Shown here in pieces: positions 10,901 to 25,900 of a stretch of 64,000 nucleotides of DNA. The stretch comes from Aplectana chamaeleonis (taxonomy: Eukaryota > Nematoda > Chromadorea > Rhabditida > Cosmocercidae), in contig JAPDOI010000906.1 of assembly GCA_029168955.1 (NCBI GenBank), positions 62,001 to 126,000 on the forward strand, in the 5' to 3' direction. Under the pieces are notes generated by a model. It was not told the origin of the DNA and did no database searches. It was given only the letters and a program-made list of their open reading frames with translations. Numbering within the stretch: position 1 is the first letter of the stretch; each line of letters starts with the position of its first letter. A program made the position numbers and the translations under genes.

Positions 10901-13900
10901 TTGGAAGAATATTTACAAAATCTTTCAGTTTTGGATTTTTGAATAGGAGATCGACGGAAATGTTTGTATGCAGAAGCTTTTTCAGGCTCCATACCACTCG
11001 CAAGGCGCTCAACGAATTTCCTCCGCAGTCGAAGAAGTCTGAGCTATCGCTAATGTCAGTGCTGAGTATTTCTCTCCAAATTGATCTCACACTGTCCTTC
11101 AACGTTTTGTGATTTCCACTTGATGATGACAACGGGCTATCTCCCTCGAGCTGGAGTTTCTCAACCATTTTGTTCATCTTCATTGGTGAAAGAGCAGAAT
11201 ATGTGAGTGCTCCACTAAGGTTTAGGGTTTCTCGTATAATTTTTCTTCCAGTTTGGGGAGATATTGAATTCCTTGCTATAATTGATTGTAAGGCACTGTT
11301 GCCGTAGGTTGACACCATCCCGTTTCCTCGCCACGATGGCCATTGTACGGCAAGAACTCGCTTCACATTAGGATGTCCCTTCAGCGCTAAAGCATCCAAG
11401 AATACGTTAGATGCGCTGTAGTCCTCTGTTCCCTGAAGGGTTATTGTACCACTCAGAGAAGATGTCATGATGAGGCTCTCGAGCAGGATATTATTTCTGC
11501 AAATGTATCTAAGGATGTTCATAATGCCTCTGACTTTTGGATTCATGACTGTCAGCATCATTTCAGTCGTTTTTGTCAGCGATTTCGTTGTAGGTACTCC
11601 AGCGGCATATACAATACTACTAATTTCACCATACTTGCTTCGAATCTCGTTCAGCGCAAATCTCACAGAATCTTCGTCAGATACGTCCATATGAACGTAC
11701 GATACCCTCGGTAGACTGGTTTCTTTGGTAGCGCGACTAGATATAATAATATTCTTCACAGAGTTCGTTTTATGGAGCACTTCAACGTAAGCGGAGCCAA
11801 TGGCTCCATGTCCACCAATGACGACAACAGTTTCTCCCAGACTGGTTCTATGATCTAGCTGAATTTCTGTCTCTGCGTACGCAGTGCCGTGGAGGCATCC
11901 TGGTGTCGCATATAGCACATCTTCTTCAATAGAGAGTAGATGAGCGAAGAGAACCGCCACAGGAATTCTCGCTGAGTTGTCTACAAAAATGTTTTTCCGT
12001 TTCGCATTCAGAGTGGATTGTTTGATTGGTCCCACTGTCGTCCAGTGAAGAGCATTACCCGTATGTGAGACTACAACGAATCGAGGTTTTTCGGAATGAG
12101 AAGTGACCAAGCAGACTTTACGAGTTAGAAGAAATGGTTCAGTGAAGTTGTTCAAGCAATCTTCAGGCAAGTAGACTATCAGGGAAAACTTTGCCAAGTC
12201 TTCAGCAGAGAACGCAAATATTTCACACGGCCTTGCCGAGTAGATTTGACAGCCGGTGCAGCTGAGCTCAGCAACTTCCTTCATATTCGATACTATGAGT
12301 GTTCCTTCCATATGCGAATGAGTGTGATTTTTTCTGAAATTTGATATAGAAGACCACACAGCCTTAAAATAGCGAGGCGCATCTCTCGTAAGTCTCTTTC
12401 TCCAACACGTGATGTGATCGAATGGATAAACTGGTAGGTTCACCTCGAATGTGGAGGAGGGAAATGCCTTCCCGAAGTCCACATTGTAACCTAAGGCCCA
12501 AAGGTCAGCTAAAGACTGAAGTAATTGCGAGTGATAGGGATGTTCGATACCTCTTCGTCGAGAGAGAACCGTGCTGATCACATGGATGTCGGCGGATCTT
12601 TCAGCCAAAAGTTGTTTAACAATGCCGGATGGACCGATCTCTATTATGACTTTCACATCTTCGTTGGACAGTATAGTATCCAAACATTTCTTGAGATTCA
12701 CAGGACTTCTCATCTGATCCCAGCAGTAGTTGTGATCGAACTCGTTGATTATCTTCCCATCCACATTGGATACGATATTCTTCGTCCCTTTCTTGAACGA
12801 TATTTTCTTCACTATGTGCATAAAACTGCCCTTAGCGCTGTCCAGCATGGATGAATGGAAGCCGTGTTTCGTGGACAATTCTCGAAAAGATACGTCTTTG
12901 CTGCTTAGAGTATCCTTGAATGCTTCGATCGCAGTGGGTGCACCCACCACACACTTCATAGTATCTGACAGATGAGCCGTTATCTCAACGTTGTCTGGTA
13001 GATCTTCTTGATAGTCAGAGAAGGCTAGCATTCTGGCTTCCATAGTCTTGCTAACTAGTTCTCCCCTTTCTTTCAGCAGCTTCATACAGGCAAATTCATC
13101 GATGATGCCGGAGTAGCAAGCAGCAGAGTATTCGCCCACGCTGTGACCTATGAGCAAATCTGAAGCAACGCCCCAGTCTTCAAGTTGAGCAAGCACAGCT
13201 CGAGAAATGGTAAATATTGCCACCTGGGCTAGTTCGGCTTCAAAAATTTTCTTGGAATTGGAATCATCTGTTGGATACATAACTTCAGCAAAGTTCGTTC
13301 GAAACAGGCCAGACGCGGTAGCTAGCAAGCGATCCAGCTCATTCGTGAAGATGTCTGCGCAGTTTTTGCTGGCCTTCTCCATATTAGGATACTGAACTCC
13401 TTGCGGAGCAAATAAAAAGCAAATATTAGAGTTATTCATCGCCATAGAGATTGTAGGAGATGTGAATTCTTCTAGAAGTGAAATTGCTTGAGAAACAGAT
13501 TCCACAGCGAATGCAGCTCTGTATTTGAAATGATCTCTCTTGAGCTGAAGTGTGGCCGCAACCGCGTCGAGTCTCACGTTTGGTTGGCTCCTGAGATACT
13601 TCGCTATCATTCGACATTGTTCTATGCAGGCCTTTCTGGATGCCCCCGAGATAGGCAATATGAAGGATGAGGTAGGGTTCTTACCAACTGGATTGAACTT
13701 CTGTGGTCCTCGTTCTAGCAGTAGATGTGCATTTGTTCCACCAATTCCAAACGAACTCACTGCTGCCAAGGAATTTGATGGAAGCGGAAGAGTCTTCATG
13801 TTAATGAGGAAAGGAATGCCTGATTGCAAGTTCTTGACGTTGATTTGGGGAGGGATTACGTGCTCTTGAAGCATTTTTATCACTTTGAACAATCCTCCCA

Positions 13901-16900
13901 TCCCACCAGCAGCGAATCCGTGACCAATGTTCGCCTTCACGGATCCAACCACAAGATCACCCCTCTCCCCATAAATGCTTTTTAGTGACTCTATCTCAAT
14001 TTCGTCGCCCACTAATGTGCCAGTCCCATGGCATTCCACGTACCGTATCCTAGAAACATCAAAACCGCTTAGAGGATGCAAAGCTTCCGCCATACAATCT
14101 CGCTGTCCTTTTGAGTTGGGTGCCATGAAACTAGCCTTTTGCGAGCCGTCATTACTCAATCCAAAAGATTTTATTACAGCCTGTATTGTATCTCCATCCT
14201 GGACTGCCTTGTCTAGCCGCTTCAATACTACACATCCAACTGCCGAACCTCGTACTGTTCCATCTGCGCTGCTATCGAATGGTCTGCAGACACCAGTTTT
14301 TGACAAAACCAGACCTTCCTCATACTCATAGCGCGATTGTCCCGGTAAGACTAGGGAGATTCCACCAGCTAACGCCATGTCTATTTTTCCAAGCTGCAGG
14401 GACATACATGCCTGTGCAATAGCTACCAGAGCTGTGGAGCAAGCAGAGTAGACACCTATGGCAGGTCCTGTCAGGTCGAGCATGTGGGAGGTAAAAGTTG
14501 AAACGAAATCCTTCATATTGAGTTTGAAAAGGCGTCGGAGACTCCCTTCAGCCTCCTCATTTGGATCACCGTAATCGTTCGGCTCGGCACCAGCAAACAC
14601 TCCAATCTTCAGATCACTTCTATTCCGAACATATCCTGACTTTTCCAGCGTGTGATAGGCGTTTTGAAGGAAAACCCGCAATTGCGGATCCAACATGGAG
14701 GCATCATCCAAGGTCATTTTCCAAAATTTGTGATCAAATTTGTCGACGCCATCAATTACACCAGCTGCATCAACAATGTTCTCGTCGGTAGTATCAGCAC
14801 GTCGAATGCACTCCTGTCCACTCAAGACTTTGTCCCAAAAGTCGTCCTCGTTTGTGCAGCCAGAGAATGCACCGCTGTAGGCAATTATGGCAACATCCTG
14901 GACCTGATTGGACGAGATGGTGCTGTCGGTTATATTGCTGCTCGAAGGGGTCCTTGGCAGCGCACGAGTCGTGACTAAATTGAGAAGTTTTTCGAATGTG
15001 CAGTTGTCGTAGATATCTCTTGATTTCAAAGCGCACTTGAATTTTTCATTGATCTTCAGACGAATTTCTTCCAACATCAATGAATCGATGCCCAAATTCA
15101 TCAGCGGCGTGTCTTTCTCGTCGGTGATTTCATCGATTCCGCTCGCGGCTTTGATTATTGATTGTAGAGTACCCGAATCGCTACCTTCTTCAGCTTCACG
15201 ACCGAGCATCGCACTCTGTTCGACTGATTCCAGCACCCCAGCGAATGATTTAATGAGACTAGAAGTTTCTCCCCCTAGCTTTGGGTACTTCTCGAGCAAT
15301 TGTGATTCCTGAACGCTTATCTCAATTGGGACGATCTTACTCAAGAACTTTCGAATATGTATTTGAGTCACAGCGATCTTTTCAAAATCACCGTCAAACA
15401 TCACTACACTAGATGCATTCGAATTCAGCACCTGTATTGCATCAGACGGCTCAAGAAGGTGCCAACCGCTGGCTTGTAATTGGGTGTAAACTTGTTTGGT
15501 ATGAGCGCCTTGTAGCATTCCCGTGTCTTTCCACGGCCCCCAATGGACTAGTAGGTATGGAATTGTTGATTTTTCTATCAAAGACGTCATCAACCCGTTA
15601 GCGAATGCGTAATTCGCTTGTCCCACTGAACCGAGAATGCAGGCGATGGAGGAGGCGATCACCAACTTTTTTGGGTTCCCTGCTCGTACGTTATGCAGCA
15701 AAGTCTTCAGGCCGCCATATTTCGGCTTGCATACGTTTTCGAACTTAGCATGATCAAGAGATCCCATTAGTCCGTTGTCAACATAGCCAGCGCAGTGCAA
15801 AATTATGTCGAAGTGTTCATCATTGGGTAGGTTTAGGACAGATAAATCTGACTGAATGAGCTCTGTCATGCCCTCACAAAATAGTTTTCTGCTACTCTCA
15901 ACATTCCTTGTTATAATAGTAGCTCTGCGTGGTTTCATGAAACTGATGAGCTTCCTTCCGATTCCGCCAGTGCCTCCTGTGGCTAATAAATTATGGGGAG
16001 CAGGAAAAGGAGTCTTCTCCAGATTTAGCGGCACAAGTCTTTCGACAAATCGCAAGGAATTCTCGTAGAAGATGCACTCGAAGACGTCGTTCAGAGATAA
16101 TTCGGATTCCAACTCTTCCTTCGATGAGTACGATACGAATTTGTAAGGCAATAGACGTTCACTAGCCAAGGTTTTGCATAGCGCCGTCCATTCAGTGTAA
16201 GAGGTTCCATTGCTTTCACAAGCGATCAACAAGAGAAATCTGCGCTGCCCTTCGAGATTCTGCCACAGAGAAGAGAGTTCCAATGCATCATCAACTGAAG
16301 AAGATTTAGGTTGGAATACAATGATTCTGGCATGCTTTGCAGGATTGACTAACCGAACGGCAGACATTGAACAGAAATTTGCTTTGGAAATATTCAACGC
16401 TTGACCAACAACTAGGACGTCAAGGCCGTGGTCGCGTTTAGCAGGTGCGGCTGGAGAGCGAATTTTGTCGTAGAATAGTTTCTGTTTGTGGTACTGTTTT
16501 GGTTGTGAGAAGTTGCTCGCAAACTGACTTTCAAAGGGCCAATACTTCTTGTTTTTCAACGCATATGAAGGAGTTACAATCTCCTGATTCAGTGGAGAAG
16601 AATTGTATGTGCCCCAGTCGATGGTATGTCCCTTAACGAATTTACTCGCTATGAACTGATGATACCGAATAGGAGTACTTGGAATGTTAGCGTCGGCTTC
16701 ATCCATGTCCGGAACGACTTGCTTACAGTGGTAGGCTAGGTCCGCACGTCCAATCTCACTTCCATAAGCATATGCAGCAAGTTTAGAGAAATGCATAGTA
16801 AAACGGGAACCAGGATCACCTACTGGTTGTCCTGTTTCCCAAACAATCTGCCTTTTGTAGTTATACAAAATACAGTGACGGTATTTGTATGAAGGTTTGC

Positions 16901-19900
16901 CCTTCTGAAGCATTGTACATATGGCATCTATGGCATAAGACGAGTCGTTTACACATGTTTTGAGGTCCGTGATCATTGTGAACAAGGAGGGCATATTATA
17001 TGAAGAAATTGGAGCTATGAAGTATCTACTTCCAACACCGGAGACTTTAGAGGACTTCTCGGAAGATGGCAGTCTCTCCATAATTATGCAGCAATTGGTA
17101 CCACTGAAGCCGAAATTGTTAACTGCAATGCGATCAGCATCGCACTCTTCACCGATTGAGTTGACAACCAAACCACTGAAGTCCGCCTTTGGGTTTGGGC
17201 ATTTGAAATGCGTTTGCGCCATTCTGTAGTTGTGTTTCAATTGTAGAAGACAAGATAATAGTGAAGCCATGCCAGAAGCAGCTTCTCCGTGGCCAAGAAC
17301 ACTCTTCACGCTTGAAATTGTCACAGCACCATAAGAAGCAGATACGGCCGCGATCTCAACGGGGTCTCCCAAAAAAGTTCCAGTTCCATGACACTCCACA
17401 TGATGTACGTCTGTTTTGTTGACAGCTCGCATTAGTCGCGACTGTGAAGCTCCATTCGGGACATGGAGTGAGCTCGAATGTCCGTTATGGCCCGTGGCCC
17501 ATTGCCTGATTTCAAACCTAGCACATGTACTGTCCTTGCTTAGAATAACACAGCCCACTCCTTCGGATCGAACGTAGCCGTCAGCACCAGCGTCAAACAC
17601 CTGACACATCGATCTGCTCGATAGTACTCCTAAATTTGTAAGTACTTGAGTGACGGTGTCGTGTAGGATTACATTAGCACCTCCAACGATAGCATGGTTA
17701 CACACTCCTTGACTAATAGCGTCTAGAGCGCATACTAAAGCTGAGAAGGACGACGAACAAGCCGTGTCAACCACAACAGCTGGTCCTTCCGTCCGCAACC
17801 AGTGCGCAATTCTCCCAGCCACGCAACTTGAGTTCGACCCTGTGCTAAAATACCCGCTTATTTCTTCACTGACTTCTTTATATATCCTATTGTTGAAGTC
17901 GTTGCTGCTGATTCCGATGTAGATACCTGTTTCTTTTGGTACTGTTGCCCAACCTGCGTTTTCCATGCATTTCACAACAGAAATCATCATTAGTCGTTGA
18001 AGAACATCGATATACTTTGCCTCTTTGGGGCTGATACCGAAAAATTCAGGATTCCATCCTGTGATGTCCACATCAAGCAAGAGTTGCTTGTTTGACGGAC
18101 ACTCCCTTACAGTGTAGGCGTTGGCGATCTTTCCAGTTTTCAGTGTTTGCCATAGCTCAGCATTGTCGAGAGAATCGAAGCAGAAGCTGCCATCGTATCC
18201 TACCAAATAGACCCGACTCTTTCTACTGGTACCCTCAATGCTTTCAGCAATGACACGTGATTGCCTGTCTTGTATTTCACTAATGTTTTTGGGGAAGAAT
18301 TGTCCAATTTGTGAATTGACGCGGGCGCTCTGTGGTTGAGATATTTCTTTCGTTTCGTGCGCTGATTTCAACACCAAGCTCAACTTGCCTTTGTATTGAA
18401 ATAGTAGCTTATTATCAACCATAATGCAGGCATGGGCCAAAACGAATCTATGATTTTCAGCGACTTTTTTGGTTGCGACAATGATTGACTGTCCAGGACG
18501 AAGATGCAATGCATTATCGAAGTAAATATTTTCTATGGCCACAGGAACAAAATATACGTCAGGTCGTCGGTAACAAACATTCAGGCAAACGGCATGTAAA
18601 CTTGCATCAAAAAGTGTCCAAATCGGATACTTCTCATCATATTTCAATACAGAATACGTTGAGGTCTCGCTTCTTCTCAGAGATTTGATCACCTGAAAGT
18701 GACTGCGGTAGTCAAGACCATTAGCGGACATATTTCGATAAAATTGTTCCATATCACATTCGATTACGCATTCGCTCTGAAGTACGCTCAGGTTCAGGTA
18801 TGGAATGGGAGGTTTGTTGTTGAACTTTGCGCGACTGGTGCATACAGACGTTTCGTTTGCCATGATACGAAGAACGTTGGCGTTTGTTCTGCTGAGCAGG
18901 TACTTGCTAGACTCACTGAATTTCCAAGGATGAACAAATTTGGTATCCTGTAAAGTGAAATAGTCGTCCTTTGAAGAACTCGCGTTGATCCATACCAGTA
19001 GCTGATAGATTTGATATGCTCCAGGGATTAAATTTTCTCCTTTGACGTAGTGGTCCTTCAACACATGAATGTCACTGGATGGTATGACTTGTACAATCTC
19101 CAAAGGAAATGAGAGGACGCTCTCTTCCAATGACGAATCATCCTTTTCACACTGGTAAATGGTCTGCCATGATATAGGTACTCCACACTTTTCGAGGGCA
19201 AGTGTAGCAGCAATGATTGCCTGGGCATCTTCTCCTTTATCAGACGATGTCTGCAAGATATTGTGCTCCATTGCAGTTCTAGATTCAATGGTACTCTTCA
19301 CAAATGAGATAGTTGTGTTGGAAGGTCCAGCTTCGAGCCATGTCGTTACTCCGAGCGTTTCCAATTGACGAATACAGGTTTCGAATTTCACCGGCGAACA
19401 AATATGCTGCAAAACATATTTGGTTGTGAAAGTTGTGATGACATTCCCAGTTAAATTGCTCAATATTGGAATCCGAGCTTCTCTGAAGAAGATTGTCTCC
19501 AGAACTTTCTTCAGCTCCTCAAGGTCTTCCTCTCTGACGATTGAGCTATGAAAAGGGTACTTTACATTGACGAATCTTCCAAGAAAGCCCTTTGCCTTTA
19601 CGAAGTCGAACACCTTCAAGAGTTCACTGTGTATTCCAGCAACTACCACTTGCTTTGAGCTATTTTCTGCTGCTAGAGAAACATGGAAGTTCCTTAGCAC
19701 TTCCTTCTCTACCTTGCTGCTGATTGCCAGCAGAGCACCGCGATGGGCAATTCTTTCTAGTGCGCTTGCTCGCTCTACAACCAGGTGAACCCCTTCTTCA
19801 AGGGTCATAATGCCAGCAACAACTCCTGCTACTAGTTCTCCGACACTGTGTCCGAGATAATAGTCCGGCTGCAGTCCGAAAGACTCCCATAGCATGGCAC

Positions 19901-22900
19901 AAGCATATCCAAAAGCAAACATGATGGGTTGAATGTGCTTTGTCGACTGGAGGTAAGCGGCATTGTTTATGTCTTCGACTACATCTATCAACGATATATC
20001 CTGCCTAAGGATATCAGCTAGTTCAAGGCAACGCTTGAATTCTTTTTCGAACGTGGGGAACATGGAACACAGTTGATTGCTCATATATGGGAACTGCGAG
20101 CCTTGTCCTGCAAAAATCATGACGATTTTTCCTGCCCTGTTTTTTGTGTTCTGCTTGAAATATGCACGCTTCAGCTTCTCTGTGACTTCTTCAAAAGAGT
20201 GTCCAACCATTTGTAGCCTGTGCATGGGAGAGGAAGTCGGGGATGAGTGTGCTAACCCACGACAGCATCCAATTGCTTGAGCAACCGATGAGTGAAAGCT
20301 TTGCTTGTCACTGAAAAAGACATTAAGGCCGAATACGTTGCACACCTTTGTGTGTGATTCAGCAGTTTCCACAAAGGTTTCTTTCTTCGCGATTTCCGGT
20401 GGTACACAGGCTGAGCGATTTTGTGCCGTAAATGTCTTTCTTGGACATTGAGTCCAAACTTCAGAAGTATTCGAACTGCTCTCATTGACACCACAGGAAG
20501 AAGGTGAGTTTGTACCAAAGTTAAACATCCCTTTCTTAACAGAATGACCGTTTTCCTCTCCCATTTGATCACAAACGCCTTCCAAGTACCCGGCTAAATC
20601 CTCTCCAAGAAGCCTTTTCATCTCGTGACTGCTGGTCGTATCGTTTTTCACTTGCTTGCTGTACGCTTCTACTATATTTCTTCTGATGTCGGGACGTTTC
20701 TTCAGTACCATTGTCCAGTTCAGTTTTGCAGCGACTATATGGGATGGCTTATGAATGATGGCATATCTCATATATTTGAAAGCCTCCTCGTTTGTGAGTC
20801 CCAAGAATCCCAGGTTGGTCAAAGTGCCATTCACGCTTCTTGCCATTCCTGTGTCTAGCCAATTACCCCAATGGATGGTGGTTCCTGATTTGCCCATCAG
20901 TCGACGTTGATACATTTGATAATCAAGGTAAGCGTTAGAAAGCGCATAGTTCAGCTGACCTGCGTTGCCACATACAGCAGTGAATGATGACATCACGATG
21001 AAATGATCCACATCATGGTCGTTGACATCCAAAAGTCTCTCAATAACGTGAAATCCATCTCCCTTTGGTGCGAATACTTCTGAGAACAAGATATCATTCT
21101 GCCTTTCCAGGAGTCCATCACGAATAATGCCCGCACTATGGATGACTCCAGTAATCTTATATGAAATTTTTGAAATTTCCTTGTGCAAGGAGTTGAAGTC
21201 TGCAACATTTGCACTGATTACGGTAACATTTCCCTTCTTCCTGAGTTCATCGAGTTGTCGTTCCAGGTCATTATCTGGAACTCGTCGACTAATTAGAATC
21301 AAATTCTCAGCTTCGCATTCATATAAAAGCCACCTCGCTGTTGCCAATCCAATTCCAGAGAGTCCTCCAGTAATGAGCCAATTTCCCCCAATCGTTCGAT
21401 TGATGTTGCCATCAGTTATGTTCAGCTCCAGAAGTCTCTCATTATAGATGTACTGCACCTTTGGATATTTCTCAGCTGCTAACGTTTTGTAGAAACTGCG
21501 AGCGAGAAAATTCGCTAATGTGGGAGAATTTGATACAGAGATGCGAAGTTCAATGCCTGCAGACAGAATTTGACGCGCAAACCGAAGCAAGCAAGAGAAC
21601 ATAAAACGGGCGCTAACAGCACTCTCAGAGTGGAACTTTAGAAAAGTCTCACGAGGTAGAAACTGCGTTAGCTCAGAAGCTGCTAGTAGATTAGACCTGA
21701 ATTCTCGTCTGTCTCCACTACGCAGGTTTACGAAGGAGAGGATATCTGTGTGGCTATATGTTAGTAAAAAGTCAGCTTTGGCATCATCTTCCTCGAAAAG
21801 CTCTGTATAGGCTACTAAGTAATTCGACGTGTCCTGTACTGCAGCTTTCTGAAGTGTGGTTTGGAATTCTGTGTTAGTTTCCGGCTCCAGTGCTGATCGA
21901 GAGTCTGCGGAAATATTCCATTGACGCTCTACTGTTTCAGTGCAAATAGCGTTAGGTTGCCAATTCATGTTGTCTACGGAAGCAATGTGTAGCAAACGAC
22001 TCAGTGCAGAGTTTGACAAATAACCTCTTGGTTTTTTGCTGACCTTCATATCCTCACTGAGGTTCGTCCTCCTGTTTCTGATGTGGTCAGCTAGTTCCTC
22101 GATACTGGGGTAGTCGAAAATGTCTGTAGTTGACAGTTGCAGGTCTGGAAAGTACCTCTGATTCAGGCGACTTACGAAGTCCATCAAACTTAGTGAGTCT
22201 AGTCCGAGTTCCACAAATCCTTTTGATAAAGTGTTTCCGTCCATAGGAATTGGTTTGGGAAGAACGTCTTGAACGGCTGATAACAAAGAAGTCACAATCT
22301 CATCAGGTATTCGGGTCCGTGATTCACCATTGGTTTTCCTCTCATCATTAGTGTTCGTCCTCCTGTTTCTGATGTGGTCAGCTAGTTCCTCGATACGGGG
22401 GTAGTCGAAAATGTCTGTAGTTGACAGTTGCAGGTCTGGAAAGTACCTCTGATTCAGGCGACTTACGAAGTCCATCAAACTTAGTGAGTCTAGTCCGAGT
22501 TCCACAAATCCTTTTGATAAAGTGTTTCCGTCCATAGGAATTGGTTTGGGAAGAACGTCTTGAACGGCTGATAACAAAGAAGTCACGATCTCATCAGGTA
22601 TACGGGTCCGTGATTCACCATTGATTCTCCTCTCATCATTAGAGTTCGTCCTCCTGTTTCTGATGTGGTCAGCTAGTTCCTCGATACTGGGGTAGTCGAA
22701 AATGTCTGTAGTTGACACTTGCAGGTCTGGAAAGTACCTCTGATTCAGGCGACTTACGAAGTCCATCAAACTTAGTGAGTCTAGTCCGAGTTCCACAAAT
22801 CCTTTTGATAAAGTGTTTCCGTCGATAGGAATTGGTTCGGGAAGAACGTCTTGAACGGCTGATAACAAAGAAGTCACAATCTTATCAGGTATACGGGTCC

Positions 22901-25900
22901 TTGATTCACCATTGGTTTTCCCTCATCATTAGTGTTCGTCCTCCTGTTTCTGATGTGGTCAGCTGGTTCCTCGATACTGGGGTAGTCGAAAATGTCTGTA
23001 GTTGACAGTTGCAGGTCTGGAAAGTACCTCTGATTCAGGCGACTTACGAAGTCCATCAAACTTAGTGAGTCTAGTCCGAGTTCCACAAATCCTTTTGATA
23101 AAGTGTTTCCGTCCATAGGAATTGGTTCCGGGAAGAACGTCTTGAACGGCTGATAACAAAGAAGTCACAATCTCATCAGGTATACGGGTCCGTGATTCAC
23201 CATTGGTTTTCCTCTCATCATTAGTGTTCGTCCTCCTGTTTCTGATGTGGTTAGCTAGTTCCTCGATACTGGGGTAGTCGAAAATGTCTGTAGTTGACAG
23301 TTGCAGGTCTGGAAAGTACCTCTGATTCAGGCGACTTACGAAGTCCATCAAACTTAGTGAGTCTAGTCCGAGAGTTCCACAAATCCTTTTGATAAAGTGT
23401 TTCCGTCGATAGGAATTGGTTCGGGAAGAACGTCTTGAACGGCTGATAACAAAGAAGTCACAATCTTATCAGGTATTCCGGGTCCGTGATTCACCATTGG
23501 TTTCCTCTCATCATTAGTGTTCGTCCTCCTGTTTCTGATGTGGTTAGCTAGTTCCTCGATACTGGGGTAGTCGAAAATGTCTGTAGTTGACAGTTGCAGG
23601 TCTGGAAAGTACCTCTGATTCAGGCGACTTGAAGTCCATCAAACTTAGTGAGTCTGGTCAGAGTTCCACAAATCCTTTTGATAAAGTGTTTCCGTCGATA
23701 GGAATTGGTTCCGGGAAGAACGTCTTGAACGGCTGATAACAAAGAAGTCACAATCTCATCGGGTATACGGGTCCGTGATTCACCATTGGTTTCTATATCA
23801 TTAGTGTTCGTCCTCCTGTTTCTGATGTGGTTAGCTAGTTCACTCGATACTGGGGTAGTCGAAAATGTCTGTAGTTGACAGTTGCAGGTCTGGAAAGTAC
23901 CTCTGATTCAGGCGACTTACGAAGTCCATCAAACTTAGTGAGTCTAGTCCGGAGTTCCACAAATCCTTTTGATAAAGTGTTTCCGTCGATAGGAATTGGT
24001 TCGGGAAGAACGTCTTGAACGGCTGATAACAAAGAAGTCACAATCTTATCAGGTATACGGGTCCGTGATTCACCATTGGTTTTTCCTCTCATCATTAGTG
24101 TTCGTCCTCCTGTTTCTGATGTGGTCAGCTGGTTCCTCGATACTGGGGTAGTCGAAAATGTCTGTAGTTGACAGTTGCAGGTCTGGAAAGTACCTCTGAT
24201 TCAGGCGACTTACAGGAAGTCCATCAAACTTAGTGAGTCTAGTCCGAGTTCCACAAATCCTTTTGATAAAGTGTTTCCGTCGATAGGAATTGGTTCGGGA
24301 AGAACGTCTTGAACGGCTGATAACAAAGAAGTCTGACAATCTTATCAGGTATACGGGTCCGTGATTCACCATTGGTTTCCTCTCATCATTAGTGTTCGTC
24401 CTCCTGTTTCTGATGTGGTCAGCTAGTTCCTCGATACTGGGGTAGTCGAAAATGTCTGTAGTTGACAGTTGCAGGTCTGGAAAGTACCTCTGATTCAGGC
24501 GACTTACGAAGTCCATCAAACTTAGTGAGTCTAGTCCGAGTTCCACAAATCCTTTTGATAAAGTGTTTCCGTCGATAGGAATTGGTTCGGGAAGAACGTC
24601 TTGAACGGCTGATAACAAAGAAGTCACAATCTCATCAGGTATTCGGGTCCGTGATTCACCATTGGTTTTCCTCTCATCATTAGTGTTCGTCCTCCTGTCT
24701 TCTATGTGGTCAGCTAGTCCTTCGATACTGGGGTAGTCCAAAATGTCTGTAGTTGACAGTTGCAGGTCTGGAAAGTACCTCTGACTCAGGCGACTTACGA
24801 AGTCCATCAAACTTAGTGAGTCTAGTCCGAGCTCCACAAATCCTTTTGATAAAGTGTTTCCGTCGATAGGAATTGGTTCGGGAAGAACGTCTTGAACGGC
24901 TGATAACAAAGAAGTCACAATCTCATCAGGTATACGGGTCCGTGATTCACCATTGGTTTCCTCTCATCATTAGAGTTCGTCCTCCTGTTTCTGATGTGGT
25001 TAGCTAGTTCCTCGATACTGGGGTAGTCGAAAATGTCTGTAGTTGACAGTTGCAGGTCTGGAAAGTACCTCTGATTCAGGCGACTTACGAAGTCCATCAA
25101 ACTTAGTGAGTCTAGTCCGAGTTCCACAAATCCTTTTGATAAAGTGTTTCCGTCGATAGGAATTGGTTCGGGAAGAACGTCTTGAACGGCTGATAACAAA
25201 GAAGTCACAATCTCATCAGGTATACGGGTCCGTGATTCACCATTGGTTTTCCTCTCATCATTAGTGTTCGTCCTCCTGTTTCTGATGTGGTCAGCTAGTT
25301 CCTCGATACTGGGGTAGTCGAAAATGTCTGTAGTTGACAGTTGCAGGTCTGGAAAGTACCTCTGATTCAGGCGACTTACGAAGTCCATCAAACTTAGTGA
25401 GTCTAGTCCGAGTTCCACAAATCCTTTTGATAAAGTGTTTCCGTCCATAGGTTTTGGTTTGGGAAGAACGTCTTGAACGGCTGATAACAAAGAAGTCACA
25501 ATCTCATCAGGTATACGGGTCCGTGATTCACCATTGGTTTTCCTCTCATCATTAGTGTTCGTCCTCCTGTTTCTGATGTGGTTAGCTAGTTCCTCGATAC
25601 TGGGGTAGTCGAAAATGTCTGTAGTTGACAGTTGCAGGTCTGGAAAGTACCTCTGATTCAGGCGACTTACGAAGTCCATCAAACTTAGTGAGTCTAGTCC
25701 GAGTTCCACAAATCCTTTTGATAAAGTGTTTCCGTCGATAGGAATTGGTTCGGGAAGAACGTCTTGAACGGCTGATAACAAAGAAGTCACAATCTTATCA
25801 GGTATACGGGTCCGTGATTCACCATTGGTTTTCCTCTCATCATTAGTGTTCGTCCTCCTGTTTCTGATGTGGTTAGCTAGTTCCTCGATACTGGGGTAGT

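Noticed and set aside
7650..22877. The 5,075-codon frame as a separate gene from the KS1/DH frame
   Set aside because: Its first codons are mid-ACP, and the boundary coincides with a one-base deletion in a repeat unit. A single gene is simpler.
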